From NCBI RefSeq assembly GCF_001280015.1, contig NZ_LGDV01000192.1:23695-87694 (forward strand): DNA of 64,000 nucleotides, in the 5' to 3' direction. Under the pieces are notes generated by a model, which did not search any database, had not been told where the DNA came from, and was given only the letters and a program-made list of their open reading frames with translations. Of this stretch, positions 44,188 to 54,173 are shown piece after piece. The first letter of the stretch is position 1. Each line of letters begins with the position of its first letter. A program made the position numbers and the translations under genes. Source of the stretch: Streptomyces sp. MMG1121. GTDB taxonomy: Bacteria; Actinomycetota; Actinomycetes; Streptomycetales; Streptomycetaceae.

Positions 44188-45804
44188 CTACCACTGATAG
44201 GGCTTGTACACGTCCATGCACTGCGACTTGTCCGAGCCGTTGACGGCGTCCGCGCCCTCGGGAATGTCTCCGGCCTTCGGCTTCGACTCCTTGGGATAGG
44301 CCGCGCCGGTGCGCCAGTCCGCGCCGACGACGACCGTCACCCCGGACACCCCCGTCGACTGCTGCACCGAACTCATCGGAATGCCCAGTGCCTTGGCCAC
44401 CGCCTGGGCGTCGCCCTCCAGATCCGCGCTCGGGTACCGCACGACCGTCTTGTCCGCGGACTGCGCCACGGAGGGGTCGGCCGCCGCCCTGGCGTAGCCC
44501 TGCTCCACGAGTGCCTGGCTGACCGCCCCCGCCCGGCCCTGCGCCGCGGCCTCGGTCGAGCTCTGCGTGGCGTTCTGCACCAGCACACCGAGCAGGGCCG
44601 CGGTCATCGAGGGCGTCTTGGTCGCGGCGGGCTTGCCGGACGTCTGCTTCGCGTCCTTGCCGTCGTCCTTGCCGTTCTTGGCGCCGTTCTTGTCGAGCGA
44701 CACGTCGTCGCGGAGCATCTGCCACAGCTTGTCGGCGTTGGCGACGTCCGGCACCACGTGGTTGTCCGGGTCCTTCGGGTCCTCGATGTTGGGCATCGTC
44801 ACCGACGTGATGCGGTCGGACGGCACCGACTTCATCTCCATGCCCAGGTCGTACAGCTTCTTGACCGTGCCGATCTCCTCGGAGACCTTCAGGGACTTGA
44901 CGGCCGCATCGGCCAGGTCCATCAGGCGTCCGGCGTCGGTGAAGACGTTCTGCTGCCGCAGCGTGCGCATCATCGAGTTCAGGTACATGTGCTGGGCGCG
45001 GGCCCGCATCAGGTCGCTGCCCCAGGCGTGCCGGGTGCGCAGCCACTGCAGGGCCTGCTCGCCCTGGACCTTGTGCGTCCCGGCGGTCAGCTTCAGGCCG
45101 GAGCCGCCGCGCTGACTGGGCGTCGGATGGTCCCAGACGTTCTGCTTCACACACACGTCGACACCGCCGATGGCGTCCGCCATCCGCACCACACCGGAGA
45201 AGTCGATCGTCATCCAGTGGTCGATGTAGACCCCGGTGAGCTTCTCCCACGTGGACAGCGTGCAGCCGGCGCCGCCCCGGGCCAGGGTGGTGTTGATGAT
45301 GTCGTTCGTCGCCGGGTAGACCTTGCCGGTGTCGGGGTCCGTGCACTGGGGGATGTCGACCCGGGTGTCCCGGGGGATGCTCACCATGGCGGCGCTCTTG
45401 CGGTCCGCGGACAGGTGGATGAGCATCTGCACGTCCGCCAGCGGCGGGCTGCCGACGCTGTCCTTGCTGCCGCCGAGCTTCAGGTTCTCGGCCGAGTTAC
45501 GGCTGTCCGAGCCGATCAGCAGGATGTTCAGCGGGGTCTGCCCGGCGGCGTTCGGCGCGGTCTTCTGCGCGTTGGCGTCGCCGCTGCTGCGCGCGCCCTT
45601 GCGGATGTTGCCGTTGAGGTGCTGGTAGTAGAGGTAGCCGGCGCCAGCCGTACCGAGTATGACCACCGTCAGCACGATCGCCGACCAGCGCAGAGCGCGC
45701 CGTCTGCGTCGCCGCCGGTCAGTCTTCACGCCGCCCTTGCGCGGCCCCCCGCCGTGCCGGCCGGAGCCGTCCGCCGCGTCCGAGGCCCGCGGTGTGAGCG
45801 ACAT
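44188..45804 (-). CDS. LCP family protein 3 with LytR_C domain
   Basis: The ATG used gives 538 residues: a basic cytosolic stretch (KTDRRRRRRRALRW), one helix (SAIVLTVVILGTAGAGYLYY), an LCP domain (LNILLIGSDSRNSAENL, MVSIPRDTRVDIPQC, HWMTIDFSGVVRMADAIGGV, ALQWLRTRHAWGSDLMRAR) and a C-terminal LytR_C region (about 405-520). An Asp/Lys/Gly-rich insert separates the last two. Upstream in-frame starts would add up to 37 residues. It lies 130 bp after LCP 4 on the same strand and may be co-transcribed with it. Confidence 0.92.
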   Translation of the reverse strand: MSLTPRASDAADGSGRHGGGPRKGGVKTDRRRRRRRALRWSAIVLTVVILGTAGAGYLYYQHLNGNIRKGARSSGDANAQKTAPNAAGQTPLNILLIGSDSRNSAENLKLGGSKDSVGSPPLADVQMLIHLSADRKSAAMVSIPRDTRVDIPQCTDPDTGKVYPATNDIINTTLARGGAGCTLSTWEKLTGVYIDHWMTIDFSGVVRMADAIGGVDVCVKQNVWDHPTPSQRGGSGLKLTAGTHKVQGEQALQWLRTRHAWGSDLMRARAQHMYLNSMMRTLRQQNVFTDAGRLMDLADAAVKSLKVSEEIGTVKKLYDLGMEMKSVPSDRITSVTMPNIEDPKDPDNHVVPDVANADKLWQMLRDDVSLDKNGAKNGKDDGKDAKQTSGKPAATKTPSMTAALLGVLVQNATQSSTEAAAQGRAGAVSQALVEQGYARAAADPSVAQSADKTVVRYPSADLEGDAQAVAKALGIPMSSVQQSTGVSGVTVVVGADWRTGAAYPKESKPKAGDIPEGADAVNGSDKSQCMDVYKPYQW

Positions 45805-45934
45805 CGTGTCGTCCCCTGCGGGAGCCTCCCCCCGCACATCGCTCTGCGCCAAACTTCCTGCCCTCCCCACCCTTGCGCCGTGCAACGGGTCCGTCCCGCG
45901 CCTCGTTAGACGCACGAGGGGCCCATTGGGTTAC

Positions 45935-47683
45935 CTATGAGGCGCACTTCGCCTTGTCTGCCGTGGACTTCTCGACGTCCGGCGCCTTGTCGGGCTTGGT
46001 GAGCGAGACACCCGCGCCCTGGAAGTCCTTGCCCAGGGTCAGCGTCATGGCCGGCAGGCCCTGAGAGTTGATCACGCTCTTGCCGGGCTTGAGCGCCGAG
46101 CCGGGCAGCCCCATCAGCGCGGCCAGTTCACGTGCCTGGGCGGCCTGGTCGGGGGAGTACTCGAGCGTGGTGTTCTTCAGGTTCGCCGGGGCGTTGCCCG
46201 CGTTCTCCGACTTCAGCACGCCCTCGTCGGTCTGCAGCCAGGACAGGGTCTCCTGCGCGCTGCCCCCCAAGGCACCGCCGTTGAGGATCCGCACCCGTAC
46301 CTCCGAGGGCGCGGACCTGCTGCCCTTCAACCGGGCCGCCTCCGCGTCCTTCGCCGCCTTCTGCTGCTTCTTCACCTCGGTGAAGGAGACGTCGTTCTTG
46401 ATCGCGTCGAACACCGCGGGCGCCTTCGTCTGGTCGACGACGACGGTCGCGTGCACCTTCTCCGCCGGGTTGTCGACGACGGGCACGGTCACGAACGAGA
46501 TGTTCTTCGTCGGGACCTTCTTCAGCTCCAGCGCGATGTCCTTGAGCGTGCTCACGGAGCCGATGCCCTTGTCGACGGTCAGCGCCTTCGTGGCGGCCTC
46601 GGCGAGGTCGATCAGCTTGGCCGGGTTGGTCAGCGTGTCGCTGGAGGCCATCTTCCGCATCAGCGAGGCCATGAACTGCTGCTGCACCTTGATGCGGTCC
46701 AGGTCGCCCTGGTTGCCCCAGCTGTGCCGGGTGCGGACGAAGGCCAGCGCCTGCTCGCCCTCGATCCTGGACTTGCCGGCGGGCAGCTTCAGATGCGACT
46801 GCTTGTCGTTCACCGGGTGGGCGAGACACACGTCCACCCCGCCGACCGCCGACGTCAGGGTCTTCACCGCGTTGAAGTCGACCATCATGAAGTGGTCCGG
46901 AACGATGCCGGTGGCCTCTTCGACGGTGCGCATCGTGCAGCCGGGGTCGCGGTCGTCCTGCCCGAGGCTGGTGTTGAAGCGCACGTTCTCCGTACCCGGG
47001 ATGACCTTGGTGCTGCCGTCCGCCTGCTTCGTCGGACAGTCCGGCACGTTGACGATCAGGTCGCGCGGAATGCTGAGCGCGGTCGCGTTCGTCCGGTCCT
47101 TGGAGACGTGCAGCAGGATGTTGGTGTCGGCGTGCCCGACGCTGCCCTTGTCGCCGTAGCCCTCGTTGCCCTTGCCGGTGCGCTTGTCGGTGCCGATGAT
47201 CAGGATGTTGAAGGCGTCGTCCTTGCTGAAGCCGTTCTTGCCCGCGCTGCCGATGTCCGTCGTGGTGACGTTGCCCTCGAGGTGCTTGATGTACAGATAG
47301 CCGGCGGTGCCGATGGCGACCAGCACGAACGCCGTGCTGCCGGCGGTCCACGCGATCGCCCTCTTCGCCTTCGACTTCTTCTTCACCGGCCGCCGGGACA
47401 CGCGCCGCCCCTGCGCCGTCTCCGCCTCGCCGCCCCGTCGCCGGCCCGAGCGCGGCGCCGGTACGGTCCCGCCGCGCACCTTGCCCATCTCCCGGGTCTC
47501 GCCGGGAGCCGAGTCGTCACGGCGACGCGGTGTGTCGGCGCTGTCGGGCCTGCGGGGGCCCGGGACCGGCGACTGCGGTGCGGAAGGGCTCAGTCGCAGC
47601 TCGTATTCGCCGGTGTTCGGATTGAGTACCCACTGGTCAGCGGGGTCGATGTTGTCCGCCCGCCCACGGCCTTGCGCGTCCAC
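45935..47683 (-). CDS. LCP family protein 4 with LytR_C domain
   Basis: The GTG start gives the N-terminus VDAQGRGRADNIDPADQWVL that I recall from Streptomyces homologues; GGAGG lies 12 bases upstream. The 582 residues hold a long basic cytosolic part, one helix near residue 120 (WTAGSTAFVLVAIGTAGYLY), the LCP domain (FNILIIGTDKRTGKGNEG, LSIPRDLIVNVPDC, HFMMVDFNAVKTLTSAVGGV, ALAFVRTRHSWGNQGDLDRI) and a LytR_C domain from about residue 460. It ends in KAKCAS; the terminal Cys may pair with another Cys outside the cell. Confidence 0.92.
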   Translation of the reverse strand: MDAQGRGRADNIDPADQWVLNPNTGEYELRLSPSAPQSPVPGPRRPDSADTPRRRDDSAPGETREMGKVRGGTVPAPRSGRRRGGEAETAQGRRVSRRPVKKKSKAKRAIAWTAGSTAFVLVAIGTAGYLYIKHLEGNVTTTDIGSAGKNGFSKDDAFNILIIGTDKRTGKGNEGYGDKGSVGHADTNILLHVSKDRTNATALSIPRDLIVNVPDCPTKQADGSTKVIPGTENVRFNTSLGQDDRDPGCTMRTVEEATGIVPDHFMMVDFNAVKTLTSAVGGVDVCLAHPVNDKQSHLKLPAGKSRIEGEQALAFVRTRHSWGNQGDLDRIKVQQQFMASLMRKMASSDTLTNPAKLIDLAEAATKALTVDKGIGSVSTLKDIALELKKVPTKNISFVTVPVVDNPAEKVHATVVVDQTKAPAVFDAIKNDVSFTEVKKQQKAAKDAEAARLKGSRSAPSEVRVRILNGGALGGSAQETLSWLQTDEGVLKSENAGNAPANLKNTTLEYSPDQAAQARELAALMGLPGSALKPGKSVINSQGLPAMTLTLGKDFQGAGVSLTKPDKAPDVEKSTADKAKCAS

Positions 47684-47909
47684 GGTTGTCCGAATCCTCC
47701 GTCGGGGCCACGCGGCGCCTTCCCCCTCAAAGGCGCTCGGGTCTCGGTGAATCGGTGCACGGCCCCAGGACGGACCTCGCGCCAGGTGCACCGGATCGCT
47801 CACACTATCCGCCCAGTTCAGCGCCAAGCGACGCCGGAGACAAATTCGTCTCCCTACAACTGGGCAATCCCCCTCATTTTCTGGGCGGAATCGGGCCCTC
47901 CGGCGCGCC

Positions 47910-49145
47910 TTACGCGCAGCCGTGCTCGGCGGCGGTACTGCCGCGGTAGGTCGGAGCGGAGGAAGGGCCGTGTCCGTCGCCCTTCTCCGGTGGCGCCGAG
48001 GGCCCGGTTCGCGCACCGTCCTTCGCGGTGCCCGTCCCGGTGCCCTTGGCGGTGCTCTTGCCGGCGCCCCTGGTGGTGCCCTTCGTCACGGCCACGGGCT
48101 GGTCCGTCCGCAGTCGCGCGAAGAGCTTCTCGGCCTCCGGCTCCACGAGTTGGTCGCGGTTGGCGTCGTAGACGTACGACTCCCTCGGCACGGTCAGGAA
48201 CTGCACACGTGCGATGGGGATGCTGCGCAGCCCACGAACCAACTGGTACAAACCGTGCAGGCTGGCCAGCTCCGGATCGGTGGTCAGCGAGGAGGTCGCC
48301 GCGTCCAGCACCGGATACAGCTTCACCGGATTCAGCAGGACGTCACTGCTCTGCACCTTGTTGACGAGCGCGCCGAGGAACTGCTGCTGCCGCTCCATCC
48401 GCTCGGTGTCGCTGCCGTTGCCGAGCGACTTGCGGGCCCGCACGTACCCGAGCGCCTGCTCCCCGTTCAGCATGACCTTGCCCGCGGGCAGCTTCAGCTT
48501 GGCGGCCTTGTCGGCGATGGGCTCCTTCAGGCAGACCCGCACCCCGTCGACGGCGTCCACCATCTCCTTGAACCCGCTGAAGTCCACGACCACGTGATGG
48601 TCGATCCGGATGCCCGTCAGCTTCTCGACGGTACGGATCGAGCAGGCCGAACCGCCCACCGAGAAGGCGCTGTTGAACATCGCGAACACCGGCTCGCTGC
48701 GGCTGCCGTCCGTCCGCCGGCAGCCCGGAATGTCCACCATGAGATCCCTCGGCAGCGACACGGCGGTCGCACTGCGCCGGTTCGCGGCCAGGTGCAGCAG
48801 GATCGTGGTGTCCGACCGCTCGCTGCCCAGATTCCGCCCGTACTTCGCGTTGCCGTCCCCGACCCGGGTGTCGGACCCGATCAGCAGGATGTTCTGCGCG
48901 TCCCGCACCAGCGCGGTGGGCCGCTCGGCCTCGTACCGGGCGAGTTCCCGGGCGGCCGCGTCGTCCGCGGTGATGTTGGCGCTGAGCTTGGCGTAGAGCG
49001 CCCAGCCGGTGCCGGCGGCCGCCAGGGCGAGCACGGCCAGCCCGAGCGCCGCCCCCCTCGCCCACCGCCGCCGACGCCGCCGCACCAGCCCGTCCCCGGT
49101 GGCCGAGGCCCCGGGACCGAGGGCCTTGCCTGCGGTGTCGGTCAC
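47910..49145 (-). CDS. LCP family protein 5
   Basis: The 411-residue protein starts at GTG with RRRRRRW before the single helix (ALGLAVLALAAAGTGWALYA). Its LCP domain shows QNILLIGSDTRVGDGN, VSLPRDLMVDIPGC, HHVVVDFSGFKEMVDAVDGV and ALGYVRARKSLGNGSDTERM. The Arg-x-Arg-Lys in place of RTRH is a variation. No LytR_C domain follows; the tail is Thr/Gly/Lys-rich and disordered. The next gene upstream is the TIGR03089 gene, 122 bp away. Confidence 0.92.
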   Translation of the reverse strand: MTDTAGKALGPGASATGDGLVRRRRRRWARGAALGLAVLALAAAGTGWALYAKLSANITADDAAARELARYEAERPTALVRDAQNILLIGSDTRVGDGNAKYGRNLGSERSDTTILLHLAANRRSATAVSLPRDLMVDIPGCRRTDGSRSEPVFAMFNSAFSVGGSACSIRTVEKLTGIRIDHHVVVDFSGFKEMVDAVDGVRVCLKEPIADKAAKLKLPAGKVMLNGEQALGYVRARKSLGNGSDTERMERQQQFLGALVNKVQSSDVLLNPVKLYPVLDAATSSLTTDPELASLHGLYQLVRGLRSIPIARVQFLTVPRESYVYDANRDQLVEPEAEKLFARLRTDQPVAVTKGTTRGAGKSTAKGTGTGTAKDGARTGPSAPPEKGDGHGPSSAPTYRGSTAAEHGCA

Positions 49146-49267
49146 GGGCGGGGCACCCCCTCATCGGCGTACGAGGCGTACGAGCGTCACGTGCTGCTCC
49201 TACGACGATGGCGGGGAGCGTGGAGGGAGGCGCCCTGTGCTACTCCAGCCGGGGGAATCGCGACTCC

Positions 49268-50023
49268 TCAGCGGCGCACCGCGGTCACCCGCTCGCTCTC
49301 GATCCGCTGGGCCAGAGCCTCCTCACCCAGCCGGTCGAGGTTGCGGCAGAGCACCACGGACCCCCCGACGGCCAGCGGCGAGTACAACCCCGCGCCGACC
49401 CCTTCCCACGTGTCGTACGACAACCCCGTCAGCAGCCGCGAACCGGGTCCCGTCAGTTCCAGCTCCGTCGCATCGGCCACGGCCTTCTGCACGACCTCCT
49501 CGGCGCTGAACTCCGCCCCGGCGACGATCAGCGCCGGCTCCGCCGGATCCGGCGAGGCGAACGGCACGAACCGGTCCCCTTGTCCGGGCACCTCCACGGC
49601 GTAGTCGACGAACCCGGCCGGGGTCTGCGGGAAACGCCCGCCCAGCGGCCGTAGCGCCAGCGCGATCCGCTCCCCGCCGCAGGCGCGCGCGGAGTCGAGC
49701 GAGTCCGGCCCGCTGACCACCACGTCGGCCGCCGCCGGATCCCCGCCGACGTCGGCGATCACGCCCACCGACGAACAGGCCAGCAGCCACACCGCCGTCT
49801 GCCAGTGCGCGGGCAGCAGCAGCGCGACCCGGTCGCCGGGACCGGCGGCGAGGTCGCCCTGCAGGAGGTTCGCGGTCTTGGCCACCCAGTTGGCGAAGGT
49901 GGCCACGGACAGTTCGACGCGTTCGCCCGTGGCGTCGTCGTAGAAGGTCACCAGCGGGCGGCCGGGGTCCGCGGCGAGCGCGGAAGCCAGCAGGTCGGCA
50001 GGGGTGCGATCGGTGGCGTTCAC
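49268..50023 (-). CDS. TIGR03089-family protein (truncated acyl-adenylate-ligase-like)
   Basis: This 251-residue actinobacterial protein matches only the N-terminal part of AMP-binding ligases: TFYDDATGERVELSVATFAN, NLLQGDLAAGPGDRVALLLP, HWQTAVWLLACSSVG. It has no P-loop-like STGxPK motif and no C-terminal lid, so adenylation is unlikely. The family is common beside LCP genes in Streptomyces as I recall; function is unknown. The GTG start is set by homology. Confidence 0.85.
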   Translation of the reverse strand: MNATDRTPADLLASALAADPGRPLVTFYDDATGERVELSVATFANWVAKTANLLQGDLAAGPGDRVALLLPAHWQTAVWLLACSSVGVIADVGGDPAAADVVVSGPDSLDSARACGGERIALALRPLGGRFPQTPAGFVDYAVEVPGQGDRFVPFASPDPAEPALIVAGAEFSAEEVVQKAVADATELELTGPGSRLLTGLSYDTWEGVGAGLYSPLAVGGSVVLCRNLDRLGEEALAQRIESERVTAVRR

Positions 50024-50126
50024 CCGGGAAAGGGTACGCGCGGGCCGCCGTGCGGGGCGCGTGGTGCGGCCAGCGATCCGGCGACGGCCCCCGACGGTCC
50101 GTCAGTTGACGGATAGACAGATTTGT

Positions 50127-51485
50127 ATGCGTATGCCCAAGATCATACCCATGCGTGGATTCCTGACTACCTCGATCGGCGTCATCTGCGCCGCGACGCT
50201 CGCACTCCCGCTGATCCCGCCCACGACGCCCGCGACGGCCTCGACCGCGCGAACCCTCGCCGCCCCGGGGGACACCCGCTCGCTGCCCCTTGTCCCCCTC
50301 TCCCGTGAGCGCGTCCTCGGCGCCGCCCCGGAGCAGGGCCTGTACCGGCCCGACGGCGAGCACTTCTCGCTGGTCGGGGTGGTGTGGGACGACCCCGGCG
50401 TCGAGCTGCGCGGCCAGGTCCAGGTGCGCACGCGGTCGGCGGGCACGGGGGAGTGGTCCGGCTGGCAGGACGTCGAGACGCACAACGCCGACCACGGCGC
50501 CGACCCGGGCACGGCGGAGGGGGCCTCGCGGCGGGTGCGCGGGGCGACCGCGCCGCTGTGGGTGGGGGCGTCCGACGGCGTGGACGTACGGGTGCGCGCG
50601 GCGGCCACGGGCGCCGGGGGCACCCGTGCGGCCGTGCCGCGGGCCCCGCTGCCGTCCGGGCTGCGCCTGGAGCTGGTCGACCCCGGGGACGGGGAGGCGC
50701 CGCCCGAGGGCGCACCGGCCGACCCGCCCAGCACCGACCTGGACACGGACGCGGCGCGCGCGTCCTCGGCCGCCAACGCCGACATCGCCGGCTTCGGCGC
50801 GCTGGAGATCCCGGAGCTCGACCAGCAGGCCACGGAACAGGAACTCGCCCGCCTCCAGGGCTCGCTGCCGGTGACGCCGTACATCGGGCCGCGCCCGCGG
50901 ATCGTCACGCGCCGGGGCTGGGGCGCGAACGAGTCACTGCGTGAACCCGGGTTCGGCTACACCCAGAAGATCAAGGCGGTCTTCGTGCACCACACGGCCT
51001 CGGGCAACAAGTACTCCTGCTCCCAGGCCCCCTCCGTCATCCGCAGTATCTACCGCTACCACGTCACGAGCATGGGCTGGCGGGACATCGGCTACAACTT
51101 CCTCGTCGACAAGTGCGGAACCCTCTACGAGGGCCGGGCCGGGGGCGTGGCGAGGGCCGTCCTCGGCGCGCACACCCTCGGGTTCAACAGCGACAGCATG
51201 GGCATCGCCGTGATCGGCACTTACGGCACGACGAAGCCGTCGCGCGCGGTGGTCACGGCCATCGCCCGGCTCACCGCGTGGAAGCTCGGGTTCTACGGAG
51301 GCGATCCGCGAGGAAGGACATATCTCACGTCGGGCGGTGGCAACCTCTACCCCGAGGGTAAGAACGTACGACTGAACGTGATCTCCGGCCATCGGGACGG
51401 ATTCGCCACCGAGTGCCCCGGTGCGGCGCTCTACGCCGGGCTCGGTACGGCCCGTTCCGGCGCGGCGCGCTATCAGGGGCGCTGA
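50127..51485 (+). CDS. Secreted N-acetylmuramoyl-L-alanine amidase (PGRP/amidase_2 domain)
   Basis: This 452-residue exported protein has a signal peptide (FLTTSIGVICAATLALPLIP), a spacer domain of about 200 residues with WSGWQDVETHNADHG-type beta repeats, and a C-terminal peptidoglycan-recognition amidase domain. The zinc ligands lie in VFVHHTASGNKYSC, LGAHTLGFN and the late ISGHRDGFATECPG. It should cleave the bond between MurNAc and L-Ala in peptidoglycan. Several ATGs lie close together at 50127, 50133 and 50151. A TTGACG at 50106 just upstream may belong to the promoter. Confidence 0.92.
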   Translation: MRMPKIIPMRGFLTTSIGVICAATLALPLIPPTTPATASTARTLAAPGDTRSLPLVPLSRERVLGAAPEQGLYRPDGEHFSLVGVVWDDPGVELRGQVQVRTRSAGTGEWSGWQDVETHNADHGADPGTAEGASRRVRGATAPLWVGASDGVDVRVRAAATGAGGTRAAVPRAPLPSGLRLELVDPGDGEAPPEGAPADPPSTDLDTDAARASSAANADIAGFGALEIPELDQQATEQELARLQGSLPVTPYIGPRPRIVTRRGWGANESLREPGFGYTQKIKAVFVHHTASGNKYSCSQAPSVIRSIYRYHVTSMGWRDIGYNFLVDKCGTLYEGRAGGVARAVLGAHTLGFNSDSMGIAVIGTYGTTKPSRAVVTAIARLTAWKLGFYGGDPRGRTYLTSGGGNLYPEGKNVRLNVISGHRDGFATECPGAALYAGLGTARSGAARYQGR

Positions 51486-51696
51486 GCGCGTCGTTCCAGG
51501 GCGCGGCGGCGGGGGCGCGCGTTCACCGCCGTCGGCGGGGGGCTCGCCGGTCTCATACCGTTCTCTCACCGATCTCGTGGCAAACCGCGCGGTCGTCAAG
51601 GGCGCCGTCGCTACGGTCTGCATACACTGACCGGCCGAAACCGAAACGAGCAGTAACGAGTAGTTCGCCGGTCCCGGCAGGAAGCAGAGACGACAG

Positions 51697-52779
51697 GTGA
51701 CAGAAGCGATCCTCCTGGTCGGCGGCAAAGGCACCCGGCTGCGTCCCCTCACGGTGCACACGCCCAAGCCCATGGTCCCGGCTGCCGGAGTCCCGTTCCT
51801 CACACACCAGCTGGCGCGGGCCCGGGCTGCGGGCGTGGACCACATCGTCCTCGCCACCAGCTATCTGGCCGAGGTCTTCGAGCCGTACTTCGGTGACGGC
51901 TCCGCCCTCGGCCTGCACATCGAGTACGTCACGGAGCAGGAGCCTCTCGGCACGGGCGGTGCCATCCGCAACGTCGCCTCGCGTCTGCACTCCGGCCCGG
52001 ACGACCCGGTCCTGATCTTCAACGGCGACATCCTGACGGGCCTGGACATCAAGGCGCTGGTCGACACCCACGAGGCGACGGCCGCCGACGTCTCCCTCCA
52101 CCTGACGAAGGTGACGGACCCGCGCGCCTACGGTCTGGTCCCGACGGACGAGACGGGCAAGGTGCTGGCGTTCCTGGAGAAGCCGCAGACGCCCGAGGAG
52201 ATCGTCACCGACCAGATCAACGCGGGAGCGTACGTCTTCCGCCGCTCGGTCATCGACACGATCCCGCTGGGCCGCCCGGTGTCGGTGGAACGCGAGACGT
52301 TCCCCGACCTGCTTGCCGCGGGCGCGCACCTCCAGGGGATGGTGGACTCCACGTACTGGCTGGACCTCGGCACCCCGGCGGCGTTCGTCCGCGGCTCGGC
52401 GGACCTGGTCCTCGGCCGCGCGCCGTCCCCCGCCGTTCCCGGCCGCTGCGGAGACCGCCTGGTCCTGCCCACGGCCACGGTGGCGCCGGACGCGAAGCTG
52501 ACGGGCGGCACGGTCGTCGGCGAGGGCGCCTTCGTGGCGGAGGGCGCGCGGGTCTTCGGCTCGACGATCCTCCCCGGCGCGGTCATCGAGCCGGGCGCGG
52601 TCATCACCGACTCCCTGATCGGCACCCGGGCCCGCGTCGGCGAACGCTCCGTCCTGACCGGCACGGTCGTCGGCGACGGCGCGATCGTCGGCCCCGACAA
52701 CGAGCTCCGCGACGGGGTACGGGTGTGGTGCGACGCCCGAATCCCGGCGGGCGCGGTCCGCTTCTCGTCCGACCAGTGA
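51697..52779 (+). CDS. NDP-sugar pyrophosphorylase (mannose-1-phosphate guanylyltransferase-like)
   Basis: The 360 residues have the nucleotidyltransferase core: EAILLVGGKGTRLRPLTVHT, PLGTGGAIRNV, FNGDILTGLDI and INAGAYVFRRSVID. A C-terminal left-handed beta-helix of hexapeptide repeats follows (about 255-340). It should form GDP-mannose or a similar NDP-hexose. Mannose supply fits the LCP/polysaccharide genes on the left. The GTG start has AGGTGACAG around it and is set by homology. Confidence 0.9.
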   Translation: MTEAILLVGGKGTRLRPLTVHTPKPMVPAAGVPFLTHQLARARAAGVDHIVLATSYLAEVFEPYFGDGSALGLHIEYVTEQEPLGTGGAIRNVASRLHSGPDDPVLIFNGDILTGLDIKALVDTHEATAADVSLHLTKVTDPRAYGLVPTDETGKVLAFLEKPQTPEEIVTDQINAGAYVFRRSVIDTIPLGRPVSVERETFPDLLAAGAHLQGMVDSTYWLDLGTPAAFVRGSADLVLGRAPSPAVPGRCGDRLVLPTATVAPDAKLTGGTVVGEGAFVAEGARVFGSTILPGAVIEPGAVITDSLIGTRARVGERSVLTGTVVGDGAIVGPDNELRDGVRVWCDARIPAGAVRFSSDQ

Positions 52780-52785
52780 CGCTGA

Positions 52786-52832
52786 CGGGGGTCTGACCGC
52801 CGCTCCATGGGGGCTGCGCTCCCAGACCCCCG
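52786..52832 (+). terminator. Probable terminator after the nucleotidyltransferase gene
   Basis: A 10-bp stem (52786-52795 with 52823-52832) with a 27-base loop begins seven bases past the stop, a frequent Streptomyces form. The remaining bases to 53066 show no gene. Confidence 0.5.
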
Positions 52833-53066
52833 ATCGCACCACCGTGCAGCTCCGGGCCGCCGGTTCCCGCGTGGTCGCGGCCGGCTGTGCGGCCGCGGTG
52901 CGCCTGCCCGGCAGCGGCCGTCGTATCGCCGTAGCTGCGGGCAGTCGTGCCGCCGGTGGCGGCACGGGCGGGCGCAGCGGCACCTCGCGGAGGAGCGAAG
53001 CCGCTCCCGCGCCCAGCCGCGGCACAGGGTGCCGACAGAGCGCGGGCCGGCAGGGCGCCCCCCGGC

Positions 53067-54089
53067 TCACAGCAGGCCGATGTCCACCCGGGGCATCTTC
53101 GGGGCGCGTCGAGCCGGAGCGTTCCCGCTCAGCAGGATCAGCCGGGCCGCCCGATGCCGCTGTCCGGCGTACGGCTCGAGCAGGCGCAGCATCACCGCGT
53201 CGTCGGCATGACGGTCCCCGGCCAGCGCCCACCCCACGATCCCCGGCAGATGCAGGTCCCCGACGGTCACCGCATCCGCCGCCCCGTGACTGCGCTGTAC
53301 GACCTCCGCCGACGTCCACGGCCCGACCCCCGGCACGACCTCCAACCGCGCCTGCGCCTCGACCGCCGGCATCCCCATCGCCTGCTCCAGCCGCGCGGCC
53401 ACCCGCACGGCCCGCAGAATCGTCGAGGCCCGCTTGTCGTCCACCCCGGCCCGATGCCACTCCCAGGAGGGAATCAGCGCCCAGGTCCGCGGCGCGGGCA
53501 TCACCCACATCGGTCGTTCGAACGCCCCGGCAGGACCCGGCGCCGGCTCCCCGAACCTGCGCACGAGCAACCGCCACGCCCGGTACGCCTCGTCGGTCGT
53601 GACCTTCTGCTCCAGCACCGACGGGACCAACGACTCCAGCACCAGCCCGGTCCGCGTCAGCCGCAGCCCCGGCCGCCGGTGCCGGGCCAGCGCCACCACC
53701 CGGTGCCGGGGCACGAACGCCTCCGGATCGTCGGCCGCGCCGAGCAGTTCGGGCAGCCGGTCCAGCAGCCACTGCGCTCCCGGCCCCCACGCCTCGCCGA
53801 GCACCTCACCGCCGTACGCGCGCACCCGCAGCGTCCCCGGCCCGGTGGGCGTACGGCTCGCCCGCCACACGGATCCGTCCGGTGTGGCCCGGAACGTGGG
53901 GTCGGCCGGCCCGCGCCGCAGCGGTCCGAGCACGAGCCCGAGATCCAGCGGCCCGTCCGGCACCCACCGTCGTACCCGCGCCGGCGCCGCCGCCTGCCGC
54001 GGTATCCCGGCGGCCGCGCCCGCGGGCGCGGGGACATGGCCCCCGCGCACGGTCGTACGCGTGGGCCGCTGAACGAAACGTCCTGCCAC
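53067..54089 (-). CDS. HhH-GPD DNA glycosylase (AlkA-like)
   Basis: The 340 residues include an N-terminal AlkA-type domain and the helix-hairpin-helix motif VVPGVGPWTSAEVVQR. The catalytic Asp follows in DAVTVGDLHLPGIVGW. It should excise alkylated bases such as 3-methyladenine. Its first 40 residues are basic and variable. The GTG start at 54089 is 84 bp from the FbiB stop; both genes are on the same strand. Confidence 0.88.
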   Translation of the reverse strand: MAGRFVQRPTRTTVRGGHVPAPAGAAAGIPRQAAAPARVRRWVPDGPLDLGLVLGPLRRGPADPTFRATPDGSVWRASRTPTGPGTLRVRAYGGEVLGEAWGPGAQWLLDRLPELLGAADDPEAFVPRHRVVALARHRRPGLRLTRTGLVLESLVPSVLEQKVTTDEAYRAWRLLVRRFGEPAPGPAGAFERPMWVMPAPRTWALIPSWEWHRAGVDDKRASTILRAVRVAARLEQAMGMPAVEAQARLEVVPGVGPWTSAEVVQRSHGAADAVTVGDLHLPGIVGWALAGDRHADDAVMLRLLEPYAGQRHRAARLILLSGNAPARRAPKMPRVDIGLL

Positions 54090-54173
54090 GAGTGAGGTCC
54101 TAGAGGTTCGCCGACGCCGTCCTACGAGACTAGGCGGTCCCGCCGACAGGCGTACGGAACTCTTCCCCGGACC

